Made by a program: the position numbers and the translations under genes. Below, one piece after another: positions 17,442 to 27,112 of a stretch of DNA of 64,000 bases (its first letter is position 1; each line of letters begins with the position of its first letter). Origin of the DNA: Sulfitobacter sp. BSw21498 (GTDB lineage Bacteria; Pseudomonadota; Alphaproteobacteria; Rhodobacterales; Rhodobacteraceae); NCBI RefSeq assembly GCF_006064855.1, contig NZ_CP040753.1, positions 2,391,001-2,455,000 on the forward strand, read 5' to 3'. A model generated the notes under the pieces. The model did not search any database. It saw only the letters and a program-made list of their open reading frames with translations, and was not told the DNA's origin.

Positions 17442-18694
17442 GCACCCCGATCTTTTCGAATCACGGTTGCCGCCTGAACGCCTATGAGACCGAGGCGATG
17501 AAGGAACTGGCCGAGCAGGCGGGCCTGAAGGATGCGGTGATCGTCAACACCTGCGCCGTCACCGCCGAGGCCGTACGCAAGGCGCGTCAGGACATCCGCA
17601 AACTGCGCAAGGCGAACCCGAACGCACGGCTGATCGTCACCGGCTGCGCCGCGCAGACCGAACCGGATACCTTTACCAAGATGGCAGAGGTCGACGTCGT
17701 GATCGGCAACACCGAAAAGATGGTTGGCGCGACGTGGCAGGGACTTGCGGCTGATTTTATCGGCGAGACAGAGGCGCTTCAGGTTGACGACATCATGTCG
17801 GTCACCGAGACGGCAGGCCACTTGATCGACGGCTTTGGCACGCGCAGCCGCGCCTATGTTCAGGTCCAGAACGGCTGCGACCACCGCTGTACCTTCTGCA
17901 TCATCCCCTATGGCCGTGGCAATTCACGGTCGGTCCCTGCGGGCGTTGTCGTGGATCAGATCAAGCGGCTGGTCGACAAGGGCTTTAACGAGGTCGTGCT
18001 GACCGGCGTGGACCTGACCAGCTGGGGCGCGGACCTTCCCGCGACGCCCAGGCTGGGGGATCTGGTCATGCGCATCCTGCGGCTGGTGCCCGACCTGCCG
18101 CGCTTGCGGATCAGTTCGATCGATTCCATCGAGGTGGACGACAACCTGATGCAGGCCATCGCCACCGAACCGCGCCTGATGCCACACCTGCACCTGAGCT
18201 TGCAGCACGGCGACGATATGATTCTGAAACGGATGAAGCGCCGCCACCTGCGCGACGATGCCATCCGCTTTGCCCAAGACGCCCGCAAGCTGCGCCCCGA
18301 CATGACCTTTGGCGCGGACATCATCGCAGGCTTTCCGACTGAAACCGACGCTATGTTCGAAAATTCGCTCAAGTTGGTGACGGAATGCGATTTGACCTGG
18401 CTGCACGTCTTCCCCTACTCCGCCCGCGAAGGCACCCCCGCCGCACGGATGCCGGCGGTGAACGGCACCGTGATCAAGGAACGCGCCGCACAGTTACGCG
18501 CCGCCGGCGAAGCGCAGGTCAGCCGCCACCTTGCTGCCCAACAAGGGCGTGCGCATCAGGTGTTGATGGAAAGCCCCACCATGGGCCGGACAGAGCAATT
18601 CACCGAGACCCATTTCGCCATCCCCCAAACCGAAGGCGCGATTATTCCCGCCACGATCACCGGCCAGACTGAAGGCCATCTGCTGGCTGTGTGA
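17438..18694 (+). CDS. mtaB: tRNA t6A37 methylthiotransferase
   Basis: Radical-SAM methylthiotransferase that converts t6A37 to ms2t6A37 in tRNAs reading ANN codons. 418 residues. N-terminal MTTase domain with NHGCRLNAYE, NTCAVTAEA and VTGCAAQTEP supplies the first cluster cysteines. The radical-SAM triad is C147, C151 and C154 in CDHRCTFC. The block IIAGFPTETD matches MtaB/MiaB relatives, and MtaB fits better than MiaB by N-terminal sequence and length. The ATG overlaps the dapF stop; a longer in-frame extension into dapF is a shadow. Confidence 0.93.
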   Translation: MSTPIFSNHGCRLNAYETEAMKELAEQAGLKDAVIVNTCAVTAEAVRKARQDIRKLRKANPNARLIVTGCAAQTEPDTFTKMAEVDVVIGNTEKMVGATWQGLAADFIGETEALQVDDIMSVTETAGHLIDGFGTRSRAYVQVQNGCDHRCTFCIIPYGRGNSRSVPAGVVVDQIKRLVDKGFNEVVLTGVDLTSWGADLPATPRLGDLVMRILRLVPDLPRLRISSIDSIEVDDNLMQAIATEPRLMPHLHLSLQHGDDMILKRMKRRHLRDDAIRFAQDARKLRPDMTFGADIIAGFPTETDAMFENSLKLVTECDLTWLHVFPYSAREGTPAARMPAVNGTVIKERAAQLRAAGEAQVSRHLAAQQGRAHQVLMESPTMGRTEQFTETHFAIPQTEGAIIPATITGQTEGHLLAV

Positions 18695-18712
18695 GCCGTC
18701 GCAGTTTGTAAA

Positions 18713-18748
18713 CCTTTCTCCACTAGGGTGATTCCCTAGTGAGAAAGG
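18713..18748 (+). promoter_or_regulatory. Long hairpin overlapping the Shine-Dalgarno of the ABM-like gene
   Basis: CCTTTCT-C-CACTAGGG (18713-18728) pairs with CCCTAGTG-AGAAAGG (18734-18748) around the loop TGATT, giving 15 bp with one bulged C. The right arm contains the AGAAAGGG ribosome binding site of the gene starting at 18755. It could be a translational switch, an operator, or a 3' structure for mtaB; there is no T-run. Confidence 0.6.
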
Positions 18749-18754
18749 GTAAGT

Positions 18755-19114
18755 ATGAGCGAAATTGTCGAATGGGTCCTCGAAATGGACGTGCGGGACG
18801 GTCAGGATGATCATGTCCAACCGCTGCTTGAGGACATGATAAAAGCCGCGCGGGTAGATGAGCCGCGCACGCTGCACTGTGAATTCTATATGTCCGATGA
18901 CCGTCGCAGCTGTACCGCGCTGGAACGTTACGCCGATAATGCCGCCGTGATGGCGCATTTCGCGCAGTTCGGCGGGCGCTTTGCCGAAAGGTTCACGCAG
19001 CTCTTTATACCCGCACGGCTTACCGTCTACGGGCCGGCAAACGTTTCCGTTATGATGGCGCTGGCAGGCTTTGGTGCTACTAGAATGGATCGGGTCGCGG
19101 GATTTCATCGCTAA
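18755..19114 (+). CDS. Small antibiotic-biosynthesis-monooxygenase (ABM)-like protein
   Basis: 119-residue protein resembling the dimeric alpha/beta-barrel ABM/quinol-monooxygenase fold. Supporting features are an N-terminal strand EWVLEMDVRDGQDDHVQPLLEDMI, a central CEFYMSDDRRSCTALERYADNAAVMAHF, and a helix ending with a His-Phe pair. The family is loosely defined and many members have no known substrate. The ATG lies 7 nt after a hairpin whose 3' arm includes its ribosome binding site. A bidirectional terminator separates it from the bc1 operon. Fold call moderate, function unknown. Confidence 0.65.
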   Translation: MSEIVEWVLEMDVRDGQDDHVQPLLEDMIKAARVDEPRTLHCEFYMSDDRRSCTALERYADNAAVMAHFAQFGGRFAERFTQLFIPARLTVYGPANVSVMMALAGFGATRMDRVAGFHR

Positions 19115-19181
19115 CGCAGTGGCTTCGATACGGGCGGATGCCAAAAGCCGCACGGACGTAAAACACCCATCGACCCAAAGA

Positions 19182-19217
19182 AAAGCCCCCCGGATCGCAC
19201 AGGATCCGGGGGGCTTT
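19182..19217. terminator. Bidirectional terminator between ABM-like gene and petC
   Basis: Perfect 15-bp stem: AAAGCCCCCCGGATC (19182-19196) pairs with GATCCGGGGGGCTTT (19203-19217) around a 6-nt loop. With A/T-rich edges on both sides it can end transcripts from both convergent genes. Confidence 0.9.
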
Positions 19218-19245
19218 CATCAGTCGTTAGCCTTGTGAAAGACGA

Positions 19246-20088
19246 TTAGTCTTCCTTGTGCTTCACAGGGGCCCAAAGACGTTTGTTGGTCAGGTACAGC
19301 AGGACCGACAGAAGCGTCAGGAACAGAACGCCCGCAAAACCGGCTTGCTTGCGTGCCATCAGCTTGGGCTCGGCTGTCCACATCAGGAAGGCCGCGACGT
19401 CTTCGGCTTCGTGGTGGAGATCAGACTCGTGGCCATCGTTATACGTGACGTCATCGCCGTACAGTGGCGGTGCCATCGCGATCCAGCTGCCTCCAACTGT
19501 GGCGTGGCCTTCTTCGTCCTTGCAGGACTCGGGGAAGCCGCCGCTCGCGAACGCAGTGTTGTAGTGACCGGGGAAATCCTCGGGGGCGCAGGCTGGGGCT
19601 TCTTCGTAGCCGGTCATCAGGGACGCGATATATTCGGGTCCGCCCATGCCTTTGAAGAACTGGTTGATCCCCAGACCGTAAGGCCCGTGGAAACCGGCGC
19701 GCTTTTTGGCCATCAAGCTAAGGTCTGGCGCGGTTTCCAGCGCAGACCCAGGGAAATGGTCGACCGGCGTGCCGGGGCGGATATCGTCCAGCTCGGCGTC
19801 AAAGATATCAAAGTTCGCTGCATAGGCGCGGACCTGATCTTCGGGAAGTTGAGGGCCACCATCATCCGCAAGGGTACGGATCGGCACGAACTTCATACCG
19901 TGGCATGCAGAGCAGACCTCGGTATAGATTTGCAGACCGCGTTGCAGCTGGTTGGTATCGAAGGCCCCGAACGGCCCTTCGAAAGAGAAGTCGAAGTCTT
20001 CGATATGCGCTTCACCACCAGCGGCGAAAGCAGCGGAACCTGCAAAGCCCAGGGCGACAACAGCCGAAAGGAAGGTTTTCTTGATCAT
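19246..20088 (-). CDS. petC: Cytochrome c1 of the bc1 complex
   Basis: Membrane-anchored c-type haem subunit of ubiquinol-cytochrome c reductase that passes electrons from the Rieske protein to cytochrome c. Signal peptide ([20 protein letters not shown]), haem motif CSACH about 35 residues after cleavage, and one C-terminal membrane anchor ([16 protein letters not shown]). About 280 residues, as in Rhodobacter. I prefer ATG 20088, spaced well from AAGGA; ATG 20094 adds two residues. Third gene of petABC, immediately downstream of petB. Confidence 0.96.
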   Translation of the reverse strand: MIKKTFLSAVVALGFAGSAAFAAGGEAHIEDFDFSFEGPFGAFDTNQLQRGLQIYTEVCSACHGMKFVPIRTLADDGGPQLPEDQVRAYAANFDIFDAELDDIRPGTPVDHFPGSALETAPDLSLMAKKRAGFHGPYGLGINQFFKGMGGPEYIASLMTGYEEAPACAPEDFPGHYNTAFASGGFPESCKDEEGHATVGGSWIAMAPPLYGDDVTYNDGHESDLHHEAEDVAAFLMWTAEPKLMARKQAGFAGVLFLTLLSVLLYLTNKRLWAPVKHKED

Positions 20089-20099
20089 TGTCATGGTCC

Positions 20100-21443
20100 T
20101 TACTCTGCTGGCTTGACCAGCGTCTTGGTGCCGCCGGTTTTTGGCGCGTAATGCGCGTCAAAGTCGGCTTCGATGGTTTCAGGCTGCGCGCCCGGCTTTT
20201 CGATCACACCCAGAAGCGGCAGGATCACCAGGAAATACGCAAACCAGTAGGCCGACGCGATGAGAGAGAAGCTAGCATAAGGTTCTTCCGCAGGCATGGC
20301 ACCCAGCCACATCAGCGCGAAGAAGTCGATCACCAGCAGCGCAAACCACCATTTGAACATGGGACGATAGCGGCCCGAACGCACCGAGGATGTGTCCAGC
20401 CAAGGCACCAACGCCATCACCGCAATCGCACCGAACATCGCCAGAACACCAAAGAACTTGGCGTCGATGATGCCACCGGTCACGAAGGACGCAATCTGAA
20501 CGACCCAGACTTCGGCGGTAAAGGCACGCAGGATCGCGTAGAACGGCAAGAAGTACCATTCAGGCACAATATGCGCAGGCGTCGAAAGCGGGTTTGCCTC
20601 GATATAGTTATCGGGGTGGCCCAGATAGTTCGGCATGAATCCCACGATCGCAAAGAACACAACCAGGATCACGGCCAGCGCGAACAGGTCTTTCATCACG
20701 AAGTAGGGCCAGAACGGCAGCGTATCTTTTTTCGCGTCTTCCTTGCTGGTGCGACGGACTTCGACACCTGTGGGGTTGTTGTTCCCGGTGGTGTGGAACG
20801 CCCAGATGTGGACGATCACCAGACCGGCAATCACGAAGGGCAGCAGATAGTGCAAGCTGAAGAAGCGGTTCAGCGTGGCGTTATCAACCGCAGGCCCGCC
20901 CAGCAGAAGCGTTTGCAGGCTTTCCCCGATGAACGGGATCGCACCGAACAGACCGGTGATAACCGTTGCACCCCAGAAAGACATCTGACCCCAAGGCAGA
21001 ACATAGCCCATAAAGCCGGTTGCCATCATCAGAAGATAGATCAGCATGCCGATGATCCAGGTGATTTCACGTGGCGCTTTATACGACCCGTAGTACAGGC
21101 CGCGGAAGATGTGCGCGTAGACCGCAACAAAGAACAACGAGGCACCATTCATGTGCATGTAGCGCAGCATATAGCCGCCGTTCACGTTACGCATAATGTG
21201 CTCGACGCTCGCAAACGCCGCATCAACGTGAGGCGTGTAATGCATCGCCAGAACGATGCCGGTCACGATTTGCAGCGCCAGACAGAACGTCAGAACAATG
21301 CCCCAGATCCACATCCAGTTCAGGTTCTTCGGTGTCGGGATCATCAAAGTGTCATACAGCAGCCCAACAACGGGAAGACGGCTATGAAGCCACTTTTGCC
21401 CGTTTGTTTTCGGCTCGTAATGGTCGTGAGGAATTCCAGCCAT
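20100..21443 (-). CDS. petB: Cytochrome b of the bc1 complex
   Basis: Core membrane subunit (447 residues) with two b haems and the Qo and Qi quinone sites. Visible landmarks are paired haem-ligand histidines in the membrane helices ([18 protein letters not shown] region and later [12 protein letters not shown]), the Qo motif [14 protein letters not shown], and the [11 protein letters not shown] loop. The full-length mitochondrial-type form includes the C-terminal helices. It lies 12 bp after petA in the minus-strand operon and 11 bp before petC. Confidence 0.98.
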   Translation of the reverse strand: MAGIPHDHYEPKTNGQKWLHSRLPVVGLLYDTLMIPTPKNLNWMWIWGIVLTFCLALQIVTGIVLAMHYTPHVDAAFASVEHIMRNVNGGYMLRYMHMNGASLFFVAVYAHIFRGLYYGSYKAPREITWIIGMLIYLLMMATGFMGYVLPWGQMSFWGATVITGLFGAIPFIGESLQTLLLGGPAVDNATLNRFFSLHYLLPFVIAGLVIVHIWAFHTTGNNNPTGVEVRRTSKEDAKKDTLPFWPYFVMKDLFALAVILVVFFAIVGFMPNYLGHPDNYIEANPLSTPAHIVPEWYFLPFYAILRAFTAEVWVVQIASFVTGGIIDAKFFGVLAMFGAIAVMALVPWLDTSSVRSGRYRPMFKWWFALLVIDFFALMWLGAMPAEEPYASFSLIASAYWFAYFLVILPLLGVIEKPGAQPETIEADFDAHYAPKTGGTKTLVKPAE

Positions 21444-21455
21444 TCCAGTTCTCCC

Positions 21456-22016
21456 TTAACCTAATTTGATCGTGGTTTCATCCACGAATTCTGCGACGGG
21501 CACCAGCAGGTTGCGCGGTGCTGGCCCTTTGCGGATACGGCCCGCAGTGTCATAGTGAGACCCGTGGCAAGGGCAGAACCAGCCGCCAAAGTCACCCGCG
21601 TCGCCCAGTGGAACGCAACCCAAGTGGGTACAGACCCCAACCATGACTAGCCAGTCTTCCTTGCCAATCATCGCCCGATTTTCGTCTGTTGCGGCAGCAC
21701 CGTTTGCAAGGTTGTTGTTCTCTGCACCTGCGTCCGGCAGATCAGCCAGATCAACCGATCTCGCTTCGTCGATTTCTTCTTGGGTGCGACGGCGGACAAA
21801 AACCGGCTTACCCAACCATTTGACCGTGAGCTGTGTACCTGGCTCGACCGCGGACACATCGACGCGGATGGACGACAGCGCCTTCACATCTGCGGACGGG
21901 TTCATCTGATTGACCAAAGGCCAGACGGCTGCGCCGACGGCGACCGCACCTGTACCAGCTGTGGCATAATAGAGGAAATCCCTCCGGGTGCCTGCGTGAT
22001 CTTCTGCTTGGGACAC
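21456..22016 (-). CDS. petA: Rieske iron-sulfur protein of the bc1 complex
   Basis: [2Fe-2S] Rieske subunit, 186 residues. The N-terminus carries a twin-arginine-type signal-anchor ([21 protein letters not shown]). Cluster-binding boxes [10 protein letters not shown] and CPCHGSHYD each provide one Cys and one His, plus the disulfide pair. It is the first gene of the minus-strand fbcFBC-type operon petA-petB-petC and shares the electron path from ubiquinol to cytochrome c1. The promoter must lie in the 176 bp upstream, where I see no clear sigma70 boxes. Confidence 0.98.
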   Translation of the reverse strand: MSQAEDHAGTRRDFLYYATAGTGAVAVGAAVWPLVNQMNPSADVKALSSIRVDVSAVEPGTQLTVKWLGKPVFVRRRTQEEIDEARSVDLADLPDAGAENNNLANGAAATDENRAMIGKEDWLVMVGVCTHLGCVPLGDAGDFGGWFCPCHGSHYDTAGRIRKGPAPRNLLVPVAEFVDETTIKLG

Positions 22017-22192
22017 GGGTTAACTCCAAATCGAGGGCCTGACGGCCATTAAATCAAGGGGCGGCGCTGACGCACCTCCCACAATTCTTTTGGTTACTAG
22101 CGGGCTGCGTCGCGCACGTCCAGATACCTTTGTCGCGCAAACCGTCGCAGTGTTGCATTCCTTCAAGGGTGACGGTTGGAATTTTTGCGCTT

Positions 22193-22804
22193 TTATCCGG
22201 CCGGAGGCGCGGTTGCCTGCATGGATGCACGCGAATCAAAGCGGCGCGCCCAGTCGGCCAGGGCGTCATTGCCCTTGCGCCAGTTGCGAGCGTCATGCCG
22301 GAAATCAAGATATCCCAAGGCGCAACCGACCGCGATTTGCCCCATATCCAGCGGACCGGAAAGCTGGCTGATCCAGCGCGTGTTCAATGCAGCGCAGGCG
22401 CGGTCGATCTTTGCCCACTGGCCTTCGACCCATTCAGGCATCTGCTTGTCCGCCGGACGCATCCGCCCTTCGTACACCATCGCCAGCGCCGCATCCAAAA
22501 TGCCGTCCGCCGTCGCCTCGAGCGTCAGCGTGTCCCAGCGGCGGCTGCCGGTCGGGTACAGCTTGCCCCCTGCGCGATCGTCCAGATAGGCGCAAATCAC
22601 GCGGCTGTCGTACAGCGCCGGCCCCTCGTCGCGCACCAGCGCGGGCACTTTGGCGAGCGGGTTATTGGGCAGCAGCGCCGCATCAGCTGCAAGCGGCGTG
22701 GTTGTGATATTCTCAAGCGTGAGGTCTTCAAGCTGGCCGGTTTCGTGCAGCAACACCATGACTTTGCGGACATAGGGCGATGTCGGGGAATAGGATAGTT
22801 TCAT
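22193..22804 (-). CDS. Glutathione S-transferase family protein
   Basis: 203-residue GST with an N-terminal thioredoxin-like half starting KLSYSPTSPYVRKVMVLLHE and containing the glutathione-binding Val-Pro (LAKVPALV) and an acidic-Ser pair (LYDSRVIC). The C-terminal helical half includes MGQIAVGCALGYLDFR. ATG 22804 with upstream GGAGGAGA is the start; the same frame is open for many more codons upstream, but that part is a shadow of the neighbouring gene. 68 bp separate it from the PaiB-like gene on the same strand. Substrate unknown. Confidence 0.9.
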   Translation of the reverse strand: MKLSYSPTSPYVRKVMVLLHETGQLEDLTLENITTTPLAADAALLPNNPLAKVPALVRDEGPALYDSRVICAYLDDRAGGKLYPTGSRRWDTLTLEATADGILDAALAMVYEGRMRPADKQMPEWVEGQWAKIDRACAALNTRWISQLSGPLDMGQIAVGCALGYLDFRHDARNWRKGNDALADWARRFDSRASMQATAPPAG

Positions 22805-22872
22805 GCGTGTCTCCTCCTCAGGGTTCGGTCGGACTATCACCGTCAACCGCGCCCTGTGCAATCGCTTGTTGA

Positions 22873-23496
22873 TCAGGTGTTTGTCGCCGCACGCATCTGG
22901 CGGGCGAGCGTGCCTGTTCCAGCGCCAAAGCCGTGCGCCTCCACGCCATCTGCAGCTGCAAGCCGCACCGCGTCCGGTTTGTTCTGGCTCAGCTTCCACG
23001 TGCCATCGACACCGGTGATCCGCATCCGGCAGGGCACGATCATGCGCATCATTTTTTGCATGGTCAAAGGTGCCATCTTGGCAGTGGTCCAAGGTGGCTT
23101 GGGCAGCAGACGATCTTCGAACCAGGCGGATTGGCGATCTAGCAGGTCCAGCAGCTCTTCTTGCGGACGCAGTTCCAGCGCGCCGGTCAGATGCACAGCC
23201 ACATAGTTCCATGTCGGCACCTGATCGTCGATGTCGTACCAGTCGGGCGAGACATAGCTGTCGCCCCCGCTGATGGCGAGCTTCACCGGCAACGCCGACG
23301 TTAGCGCCCGCGCAATCGGATTTGATCGGACCAGATGCAAATCCACCTGATCCCCCGCTTCGTTCAGCAAAAACGGGATATGGCTGATCAATGGCCCATC
23401 GTCGCCAGTGGCAGCAAGCACACCAAAACTGCGGTCGCGCGCAAAGGCGATGTTCTTGGCGGTGTTGGCGTCGTGGTAAACGGGATTGGGGTGCAT
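22873..23496 (-). CDS. FMN-binding negative transcriptional regulator / PNPOx-fold protein (PaiB family)
   Basis: 207-residue protein of the PaiB-like FMN-binding split-barrel family, with the N-terminus MHPNPVYHDANTAKNIAFARDRSFG and the blocks SHIPFLL and VPTWNYVAVHLTG, characteristic of the family. Bacillus PaiB acts as a regulator; the role here is unproven. ATG 23496 was chosen over an upstream frame extension because it yields the conserved family N-terminus. It diverges from a plus-strand FMN riboswitch beginning 69 bp away, an intriguing but possibly coincidental flavin context. Confidence 0.85.
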   Translation of the reverse strand: MHPNPVYHDANTAKNIAFARDRSFGVLAATGDDGPLISHIPFLLNEAGDQVDLHLVRSNPIARALTSALPVKLAISGGDSYVSPDWYDIDDQVPTWNYVAVHLTGALELRPQEELLDLLDRQSAWFEDRLLPKPPWTTAKMAPLTMQKMMRMIVPCRMRITGVDGTWKLSQNKPDAVRLAAADGVEAHGFGAGTGTLARQMRAATNT

Positions 23497-23564
23497 AACG
23501 TAGGGTCCAAACTGCAAACGCACTTTTGGTATTGCAGACCTGCCCCCGCCTTGGCAACGTACAA

Positions 23565-23716
23565 GCATTCTCAGGGCGGGGCGCAATTCCCCACCGGCGG
23601 TATGTGGCCCCAGTGCCACGAGCCCGCGAGCGCAACGCGCCCCTAATGGGACGCTTGGTCAGCAGATCTGGTGAGATGCCAGAGCCGACGGTCATAGTCC
23701 GGATGAAAGAGAATGC
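23565..23716 (+). promoter_or_regulatory. FMN riboswitch (RFN element)
   Basis: Highly conserved RFN blocks are readable: CAGGGCGGGGCG, ATTCCCCACCGGCGGTA, GAGCCCGCGAGCG, then GGTCAGCAGATCTGGTG, GCCAGAGCCGACGG and AGTCCGGATGAAAGAGAATG. The closing P1 stem is GCATTCT (23565-23571) with AGAATGC (23710-23716). It sits 84 nt before the ribH ATG. The expected effect is reduced ribH expression at high FMN; I see no T-run, so translational control is more likely than transcription termination. Confidence 0.95.
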
Positions 23717-23799
23717 GTTTGCTGCGGCCCCACGGGGTCCGTCTGTAATCGTGATCGCCTTGGGTGACTTGTGTCGCTGACGAAAAAAAGGAGATCACT

Positions 23800-24234
23800 A
23801 TGACACACACCCGCTACGCCTTTGTAAAAGCACGCTGGCACGCCGATATTGTGGACCGCGCTTATGACGGGTTTGCAGAATCCATCCCCGCCAGCCAGAT
23901 CGACGTGGTCGATGTCCCCGGCGCGTTCGAGATGCCGCTGATGGCACAGACCCTCGCCAAATCCGGCAAGTATGATGCAATCATCTGCGCCGCCTTTGTG
24001 GTTGATGGCGGCATCTACCGTCATGATTTCGTGGCTGCAGCCGTGGTCGACGGGCTGATGCGCGTGGGCCTTGATACGGGCGTGCCTGTGCTATCCGTGT
24101 CCCTGACGCCGCATCACTATCAGGAAACCGACCACCACAATGCGATCTATCGCGCGCATTTCGTCGAAAAGGGCCGCGAGGCAGCTTCGGCGGCGCTTGG
24201 CATTGTGGCAGCGCGGCAATTGCTCGACGCCTGA
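23800..24234 (+). CDS. ribH: 6,7-dimethyl-8-ribityllumazine synthase (type II-like, RibH2)
   Basis: Condenses 5-amino-6-ribitylaminouracil with dihydroxybutanone phosphate in riboflavin synthesis. 144 residues. Motifs: VPGAFEMPL (phosphate/substrate loop) and GGIYRHDFVAAAVVDGLM, while the TPHHYQET segment resembles the type II lumazine synthases of Brucella and rhizobia. ATG 23800 with an AAAGGAG ribosome binding site. It is the only rib gene here and is governed by the FMN riboswitch directly upstream, so it is probably an extra, separately regulated copy rather than part of the main rib operon. Confidence 0.92.
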   Translation: MTHTRYAFVKARWHADIVDRAYDGFAESIPASQIDVVDVPGAFEMPLMAQTLAKSGKYDAIICAAFVVDGGIYRHDFVAAAVVDGLMRVGLDTGVPVLSVSLTPHHYQETDHHNAIYRAHFVEKGREAASAALGIVAARQLLDA

Positions 24235-24248
24235 TACCCCTTTATTGC

Positions 24249-24271
24249 GCGGGCCTGAGCGTCAGGCCCGC
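24249..24271. terminator. Hairpin in the ribH/dxs convergent gap
   Basis: Arms GCGGGCCTGA (24249-24258) and TCAGGCCCGC (24262-24271) around a 3-nt loop. The right arm contains the dxs stop codon. No T-run on either side, so it may be a weak or Rho-assisted bidirectional end. Confidence 0.5.
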
Positions 24272-26190
24272 TGCGCCCCGATTCTGGCAATGCCCAGAAC
24301 ATCCAACACTTTGGCTTCGATGTGTTCGGCGTTCATCCCCGCGACCGCGTACATATCGGCAGGGCTTGCCTGATCGATAAAGGTATCGGGCAATACCATC
24401 GACCGGTACTTCAGCCCCTCGTCGAACACGCCCTCATCCGCCAGAAGCTGCGCCACATGGCTGCCAAAACCGCCCACGGCCCCTTCTTCGATGGTGATCA
24501 GCGCCTCGTGGTCGGCCGCCAACGACAGGATCATGTCGCGGTCCAGCGGCTTGGCAAAGCGTGCGTCGGCGATGGTGGGCGTGATCCCCTTGGCCCGCAG
24601 CGCCTCGGCGGCTTTTTCCACCTCGGACAGGCGCGTCCCAAAGGACAGCAGCGCCACGCGCTTGCCTTGGGCGATGATGCGCCCTTTGCCGATCTCCAAC
24701 GGCACACCGCGTTCTGGCATCGTCACGCCCGCGCCTTCGCCCCGTGGGAAACGGAAGGCAATCGGGCCATAGTCATAGGCCGCAGCCGTCGCGACCATAT
24801 GCACCAGCTCTGCCTCGTCCGCGGCGGCCATCACGACGAAACCGGGCAGGTTCGCCAAAAACGCCACATCAAACGCACCCGCATGGGTGGCCCCGTCGGC
24901 CCCGACCAGTCCCGCGCGATCAATCGCAAACCGCACCGGCAAACGCTGGATCGCCACGTCATGCACCACCTGATCGTAGCCGCGCTGCAGGAACGTTGAA
25001 TACATCGTGCAAAACGGCTTCATTCCGCCCGCCGCCAATCCGGCAGAGAATGTCACCCCGTGCTGTTCCGCAATGCCCACGTCAAAGCACCGGCTGGGAT
25101 AGCGTTCAGCAAAAAGGTTGAGCCCCGTCCCGTCCGGCATCGCGGCGGTCACGGCGCAAATCTTGTCGTCGTTCGCCGCTTCGGCAATCAGGCTGTCCGC
25201 AAAGACGCGGGTATAGCTTGGCGCGTTCGACGGCGCTTTCTTTTGCTCGCCTGTCAGCACATTGAACTTGGCGGTCGCGTGGCCTTTATCGCGGGCGGCT
25301 TCGGCGGGGCCATAGCCCTTGCCCTTTTTGGTGATCACATGGATCAACACCGGCCCCGTCGCCCGTGCCTTGACCGTGCGCAACACGGGCAGCAATTGGT
25401 TCAGGTCATGCCCGTCAATCGGCCCGAGATAGGAAAACCCAAGCTGTTCGAACAACGTCCCGCCCACGGCCATGCCCTTGAGCATATCCTTGGCGCGCTT
25501 GGCCCCCTCGCGGAACGGGCCAGGCAACATGCTGACCGCACCCTTGGCTGCGGCCTTGAAGTCCTGAAACGGTTCTTCGGCGTACAAACGGCTGAGGTAT
25601 GTGGACATCGCCCCCACAGGCGGCGCGATCGACATTTCGTTGTCGTTCAGAATAACGAACATCCGCTTTTTCAAATGGCCCGCGTTGTTCATCGCTTCAT
25701 AGGCCATGCCTGCCGACATGGACCCATCGCCAATCACCGCAATCGCATCGCCCAGACCTTCGGGCACATTGCCCCCCAGATCACGCGCCACCGTAAAGCC
25801 AAGAGCCGCGCTGATAGAGGTCGACGAATGCGCCGCACCGAAGGGATCGTAGGGTGATTCACTGCGTTTGGTAAAACCGCTCAACCCGTCCTTCATCCGC
25901 AGGGTGCGGATGCGGTCGCGGCGTTCGGTCAGGATTTTATGCGGGTAGCACTGGTGGCTTACGTCCCAGATCAGCTTGTCCTTGGGTGTATCGAACACCG
26001 AATGGATCGCGACCGTCAGTTCAACCACCCCCAGACCCGCGCCCAGATGGCCGCCCGTCTCGGACACGGCAGAAATCGTCTCTGCCCGCAGTTCATGGGA
26101 CAGTTTCACCAGCTCTGCGTCCGAGAAATTCTTCAGATCGGCAGGGCGGTTTACACGGTCCAAAAGGGGCGTATCGGGTCTATCGGTCAT
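24262..26190 (-). CDS. dxs: 1-deoxy-D-xylulose-5-phosphate synthase
   Basis: Thiamine-diphosphate enzyme joining pyruvate and glyceraldehyde-3-phosphate, the first and rate-setting step of the MEP isoprenoid pathway. 642 residues. N-terminal TPP domain with GGHLGAGLG and the [15 protein letters not shown] metal/TPP motif; transketolase domain with [17 protein letters not shown] (catalytic Glu) and the C-terminal [17 protein letters not shown] 26190 has GGAGAG upstream; the open frame beyond it lies inside ispA. It follows ispA by 16 bp in the xseB-ispA-dxs operon. Confidence 0.98.
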   Translation of the reverse strand: MTDRPDTPLLDRVNRPADLKNFSDAELVKLSHELRAETISAVSETGGHLGAGLGVVELTVAIHSVFDTPKDKLIWDVSHQCYPHKILTERRDRIRTLRMKDGLSGFTKRSESPYDPFGAAHSSTSISAALGFTVARDLGGNVPEGLGDAIAVIGDGSMSAGMAYEAMNNAGHLKKRMFVILNDNEMSIAPPVGAMSTYLSRLYAEEPFQDFKAAAKGAVSMLPGPFREGAKRAKDMLKGMAVGGTLFEQLGFSYLGPIDGHDLNQLLPVLRTVKARATGPVLIHVITKKGKGYGPAEAARDKGHATAKFNVLTGEQKKAPSNAPSYTRVFADSLIAEAANDDKICAVTAAMPDGTGLNLFAERYPSRCFDVGIAEQHGVTFSAGLAAGGMKPFCTMYSTFLQRGYDQVVHDVAIQRLPVRFAIDRAGLVGADGATHAGAFDVAFLANLPGFVVMAAADEAELVHMVATAAAYDYGPIAFRFPRGEGAGVTMPERGVPLEIGKGRIIAQGKRVALLSFGTRLSEVEKAAEALRAKGITPTIADARFAKPLDRDMILSLAADHEALITIEEGAVGGFGSHVAQLLADEGVFDEGLKYRSMVLPDTFIDQASPADMYAVAGMNAEHIEAKVLDVLGIARIGAQRA

Positions 26191-26206
26191 CTGGCTCTCC
26201 ACCGGA

Positions 26207-27112
26207 TCAGCTTTTGCGGGCAATAACGAAGCGGGCTGCGTCTCGCAAGGTTTCCCCGTCTGTGCCGTAAGGGGACAGGGCATCACAAGCAGCATCGACA
26301 AGATCACGGGCACGCGCACGGGCGGGGTCGAGCCCCAGCAACGATACAAAAGTCGCCTTGCCCGCATCGGCATCCTTGCCGACGGCTTTGCCCACCGTGG
26401 CGGCGTCGCCTTCAATGTCAAGAATGTCATCGGCAATCTGGAACGCCAGCCCGAGGTTGCGCGCGTAGCTGCGCAGGGCGGCAGGATCATCGCACGCCAT
26501 CACCGGCCCTGCTGTCGCAGCCCATTCGATCAGCGCACCGGTCTTGCCGGCCTGAAGCGTTGTGATCTGGTCCAGCGTCAGCGGTTGGCGTGCGGTTTCG
26601 GCGGCGATGTCCATCGCCTGCCCACCGACCATGCCCCGCACACCGGCGGCCCGCGCCAACCCAGCCACGAGCGCAACCCGTTCAGCATCGCCACAGCCCG
26701 TCGCCGCGACCAGTTCAAACGCCAGTGTTTGCAGCGCATCGCCAGCCAGAACCGCCGTCGCCTCGTCCCACTTTAGGTGCACTGTGGGCTGGCCCCGACG
26801 CAGCGCGTCATCATCCATGCAAGGCATATCATCATGCACCAGCGAATAGGCGTGCAACGCCTCGATGGCACCAGCGGCGGGGGCGGCCTGCGCGCCCATC
26901 ACCCCGTGCAACCGCGCGCTTTCGATCACCAGAAACGCCCGCAGACCCTTGCCGCCTGTCACGGCATAGCGCATCGCCTCGGCCACAGTGCCGTCCAGCC
27001 CGCCAAGTCCGTGCAGGATTTGGCCGATCGCCAGATCCGCAGCCTTTGGCAACGCCTCTGCAAAGGGCTTTCGCGTCAGCTCGGTCTCAAGCGAGATGTC
27101 AAACCCCGTCAA
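26207..27112 (-). CDS. ispA: Farnesyl/geranyl diphosphate synthase
   Basis: Trans-isoprenyl diphosphate synthase that condenses IPP with DMAPP/GPP. 301 residues. First Asp-rich motif [10 protein letters not shown], second motif [15 protein letters not shown], and the chain-length region before the first motif ([11 protein letters not shown]) is typical of FPP-class enzymes. The start is TTG 27112, with GGAG 9 nt upstream, overlapping the end of xseB by 14 nt, an arrangement common in this clade. It forms an operon with xseB and dxs. Confidence 0.93.
   Translation of the reverse strand: MTGFDISLETELTRKPFAEALPKAADLAIGQILHGLGGLDGTVAEAMRYAVTGGKGLRAFLVIESARLHGVMGAQAAPAAGAIEALHAYSLVHDDMPCMDDDALRRGQPTVHLKWDEATAVLAGDALQTLAFELVAATGCGDAERVALVAGLARAAGVRGMVGGQAMDIAAETARQPLTLDQITTLQAGKTGALIEWAATAGPVMACDDPAALRSYARNLGLAFQIADDILDIEGDAATVGKAVGKDADAGKATFVSLLGLDPARARARDLVDAACDALSPYGTDGETLRDAARFVIARKS

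Noticed and set aside
20088..21464. Long plus-strand frame across petB
   Set aside because: Antisense to cytochrome b; no ribosome binding site and composition typical of a shadow frame.
22193..23695. 500-codon minus-strand frame covering the GST and beyond
   Set aside because: Only the part from ATG 22804 encodes the GST; the rest overlaps the PaiB-like gene and riboswitch in the wrong frame.
25060..25857. Plus-strand frame inside dxs
   Set aside because: Antisense shadow of dxs, no recognisable motif.
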